Source: Zeus faber
Lineage: Eukaryota; Chordata; Actinopteri; Zeiformes; Zeidae
Assembly: GCA_960531495.1 (NCBI GenBank)
Contig: OY482853.1
Span: forward strand, 5,279,522 to 5,343,521
DNA: 64,000 bases
Direction: 5' to 3'
Position numbers and translations under genes: made by a program. Shown in pieces: positions 59,947 through 64,000 of this stretch. Position 1 is the first letter of the stretch, and every line of letters starts with the position of its first letter. Below the pieces are notes generated by a model. It saw nothing but the letters and a program-made list of their open reading frames with translations. It made no database searches and had not been told where the DNA came from.

Positions 59947-60109
59947 CTGCATCTACTAGTAGTACTAGAAGTAGTACTTTATATATTCAACACTTGACGA
60001 GTAGCCTACACTCTAGTTTTACACTGGCATTATTTATAATCATTCTGTTTACATACAGTGTACATACAGAATATATATACAGTACATTTTATACATAGCC
60101 CTAAATGCA

Positions 60110-61000
<891 letters not shown>

Positions 61001-62185
61001 ATTTAGACATCTTGCGGCCATCGCTCTCTGAGCAGCCCATTTGTTTTGACGCGGCGTTCTCTCATTTGTATCACTCACGCAGCCGGTCCCGACTTCAGTG
61101 TTGAACCGATGTTTCCACAGCCTCCACCCGGCACCGCGCGCCGGTGAGTTCCATCCCAGCAGCGCGTGGAGCGTGTTTACGCTGGGAGAGAGGGAAACCA
61201 GTGAACTTTTATGATGCCACATGGTGACCCGGAGAGACGGGGCTTGGGCTCCGTCCCTCATTCACCCCGGGAATCACTTTCATCCCTCGTACTTAAAGCG
61301 GATTTAATCTTCCTCATTAACTTTCAAACAACGTCATAAACGCTGCTATGCCCGTCCCTGCATGGACGTCTACCGTCCAAAAGTCAGGATAAGAGCTTGG
61401 AGGAGAATTAGGAGGTTTTCATCGCTGCTTTGAATCAAATCTATCGTTGTGTGCTCATAGTCTTGATATTATAATGTTTCAACAACGTCAGCTTGAGTTC
61501 AAGGAAGCGGTTTCAAGAGCAAATGGAAAAGGCTTTCCAGCGTCTATTCAACCGAAAGCCACTCAGTGGGGCCGTCCCGCACTTACTCTTAAATTAAGCC
61601 TGAGCCTAAAAAAAGGTCGCAGAGACTTCAGACGCCGCCGTATTCTTTAGTGAAACACTCCTAAAAGCGACGGAGCGTTTGGCACGGCGTGCCCGAGCCC
61701 GCTGAGCGCCTGTGACAGCGACTCCCTTTGAAACAATGAGCGATCTGCAAAATCTGTCTCCAATTAAAGCTCTTTGTCTGCCTCCCTCCCACTCCTCCCC
61801 TCACCACCGCACCGCTTTCACTCGCCGGGCTCCATCTTCCTTCCATTACCGCCCTAACCCCCTTCGCGTGCCCCACAATGCACCGGGGCCCGAGCCTGCC
61901 GGGCAGATGTGTCTTCGCGCAGCAGGAGCCCCTGAGTTTCTGCGCACGGGAACCCGGAGCGGGGCGGTGGGACCGCCGCCGCGAATGTTCACCACCTTTT
62001 TCGTCGAGATGTCCCTGGGCTGTGGGGCCCGTGTGGAGGTGGGAAAGAGACGCCTGGACCTCACCATCCTCCATCCCAGCGGGCGCCCCAGCCCGCTCCC
62101 CGCACGCCGCATCGGAACGGGTCCCCAAATCCGCAGTCAGACACCGAGTAGCGAGCACAGGCTGCAGGTCACAGGCTAAAGTCTG
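61001..62185. other. Moderately GC-rich non-coding block
   Basis: Overlapping open frames on both strands at 61661-62179 have no recognisable domain, and codon patterns do not favour one frame. It could contain a distal regulatory element, but nothing specific is seen. Confidence 0.4.
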
Positions 62186-62696
<511 letters not shown>

Positions 62697-64000
62697 CTAC
62701 ATAGCTGCTGCATGCCGGGCCACCGCGCTGCAGCGAGCCCCACTCTGCTTTGAGAGTCAGTGTAATTGATCCCAGCCTGGACATTGGAGTTGCCAGGAGC
62801 GATTCATATCGTTTTTATCTTTCAGACAAGACTTCTACTGCTTCCAGATGGAGGAGGCACTTCAGGGTTCAAGTTTGTTTAAAAAAAAAAAAAAAGAGAG
62901 CGAACGTAATGCTTTAATGTCTTTACCTTGCAAAAAAAAAAAAGGGGGGGGGGGGGGGGGGCGATCAAAGGCGGAAAAAAAAAAAAAAAAAAAAACCACT
63001 ATGGAGAAAAGCGATGCAAAGTGTCCTGGCTCGGCTCCACCGGTGAATTCCTCCGTCCATCTAGAAAATGACTTGGTGCGTGTGGAACTACTGTATGTGT
63101 GAAGAGAAGCGTCCGTCGCTGGCCTGGTGGTTTGGCGTGTGGCGAGGGGACGCGCCGCGGCCTCCACTCCTGCAAGTTTCCACGGATGTTTGCGAGGAGT
63201 TGTCCGCAAGACTATTTTTAGACCCACATCCAATCCTGGTTTTCAGAACACTGTGAAGCACAAACACGGAAACTAGCATTTGCATTAGTTTACGAAATCA
63301 AGTGTAGTGTAGAGATTTTCATTGCTGTTGGTTTACGGATAATAATAAATAAAAGGTTTAGAAGGTGTTTTGAAGCCAAGGACAAACATCCTGTTGAGAT
63401 TCAAAGCAGCTTCCGGTTAAACAAATCAGGTTCCTCTTTGTCGATGGTTTATAAATACGACAAGTGCCATTGACATTCCATACATAATATAATTTCTATT
63501 TACATATTTATATTTATGAATGTTAGACTTATTGATTAATGTAATATTTTAGATTTGCCATTGAATGTCTATGAGGGACATATGTGGTCGTGGTACAAGA
63601 GCAAATGCCATTACTGTACTTTTGGAGCGCCGAGCCCGACGTTTACGGTATATATAAATAAATCTTCTGAATTGAAAAACAGCTCAAAGTGTCAAAGTGT
63701 CAAAGTCAAATCATCACATTAGTGCACGTTGCCGCTCCTCTTATCCGTCAGCTGCTGCGACACTCTGCTGCAAACAAAGAGGCCTGTGAGGGGCCACCTG
63801 CTGGTCCCAGCTACTGTACACTAAACAGCTGAACTGGGAGCTGTACTGGGAGCCGTACCGGGCGCCATAACAGGAGCTGTACATTGTGAGCCGAGCCGGG
63901 TGCTGACTGGGAGCCGTACCGAGATTTGAACCGGGAGCCGTACCGGGATTCGGATTTTGAAGCCTTTAAACTATAAACACCACGTGGCTGAAGTTTCATC
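62697..64000. other. Right edge, no gene recognised
   Basis: Includes A and G homopolymers (62881-62894, G18 at 62944-62961, A tract about 62977-62994) and, at the extreme right, an imperfect repeat. No gene is supported. Confidence 0.5.
63816..63960. repeat. Imperfect GGAGCYGTAC repeat
   Basis: GGAGCTGTAC or GGAGCCGTACCG recurs about six times, mostly preceded by CTGGGA or CGGGA, at irregular 15-30-bp spacing. The minus-strand open frame through it (SRYGSRFKSRYGS) is a product of the repeat. Confidence 0.6.

Noticed and set aside
61661..62179. Overlapping frames of 88-165 codons on both strands
   Set aside because: No conserved domain, and both strands are equally open in GC-rich sequence.

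Overview
The window is vertebrate nuclear DNA, most likely from a ray-finned (percomorph) fish. The support is GT-AG introns of 0.25 to 3 kb, abundant microsatellites, a tRNA-derived SINE, a Tc1/mariner relic, several hAT-like non-autonomous repeats of types familiar from percomorph genomes, and three genes in the vertebrate order ddx6 - cxcr5 - bcl9l (the same order as human 11q23.3).

Left part (1-19,100, minus strand): ddx6, a DEAD-box RNA helicase of P-bodies. All 12 coding exons can be placed with matching splice phases (4420-15250, 487 aa). A long putative 3' UTR lies below 4420, a 5' UTR exon runs up to 15642, and a probable non-coding first exon lies near 18,902 in a CpG-containing promoter segment. 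The first intron holds a 2.15-kb minisatellite (about 16,054-18,213) whose 21- and 27-bp units keep several frames open on both strands; I treat these as non-genic. A 31-bp tandem repeat sits just outside the promoter.

Middle (19,900-21,610, plus strand): cxcr5, a chemokine receptor in two exons (11-codon exon 1 at 19902-19934, body at 20489-21568; 370 aa), head-to-head with ddx6. Tail-to-tail with it is bcl9l (22373-34556, minus strand), the Wnt/beta-catenin co-activator. Seven coding exons with consistent phases give 1504 aa, including the Pygopus-binding HD1, the beta-catenin-binding HD2 and an HD3-like motif. An in-frame stop just upstream of the first ATG fixes the start. A dead Tc1-like element lies in its second coding intron, and a likely non-coding 5' exon is at 35635-35708.

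Right part (35.7-64 kb): no protein gene recognised. It holds interspersed repeats (hAT-like, a SINE, LINE-tail-like pieces), many microsatellites, a GC/CpG-rich block at about 53.0-53.85 kb that could be a bcl9l upstream promoter, and a broken ORF at 57.9-58.5 kb that looks like a cysteine-peptidase-like domain from a large transposon polyprotein. All homology statements come from reading the translations against remembered family features; no search was run.
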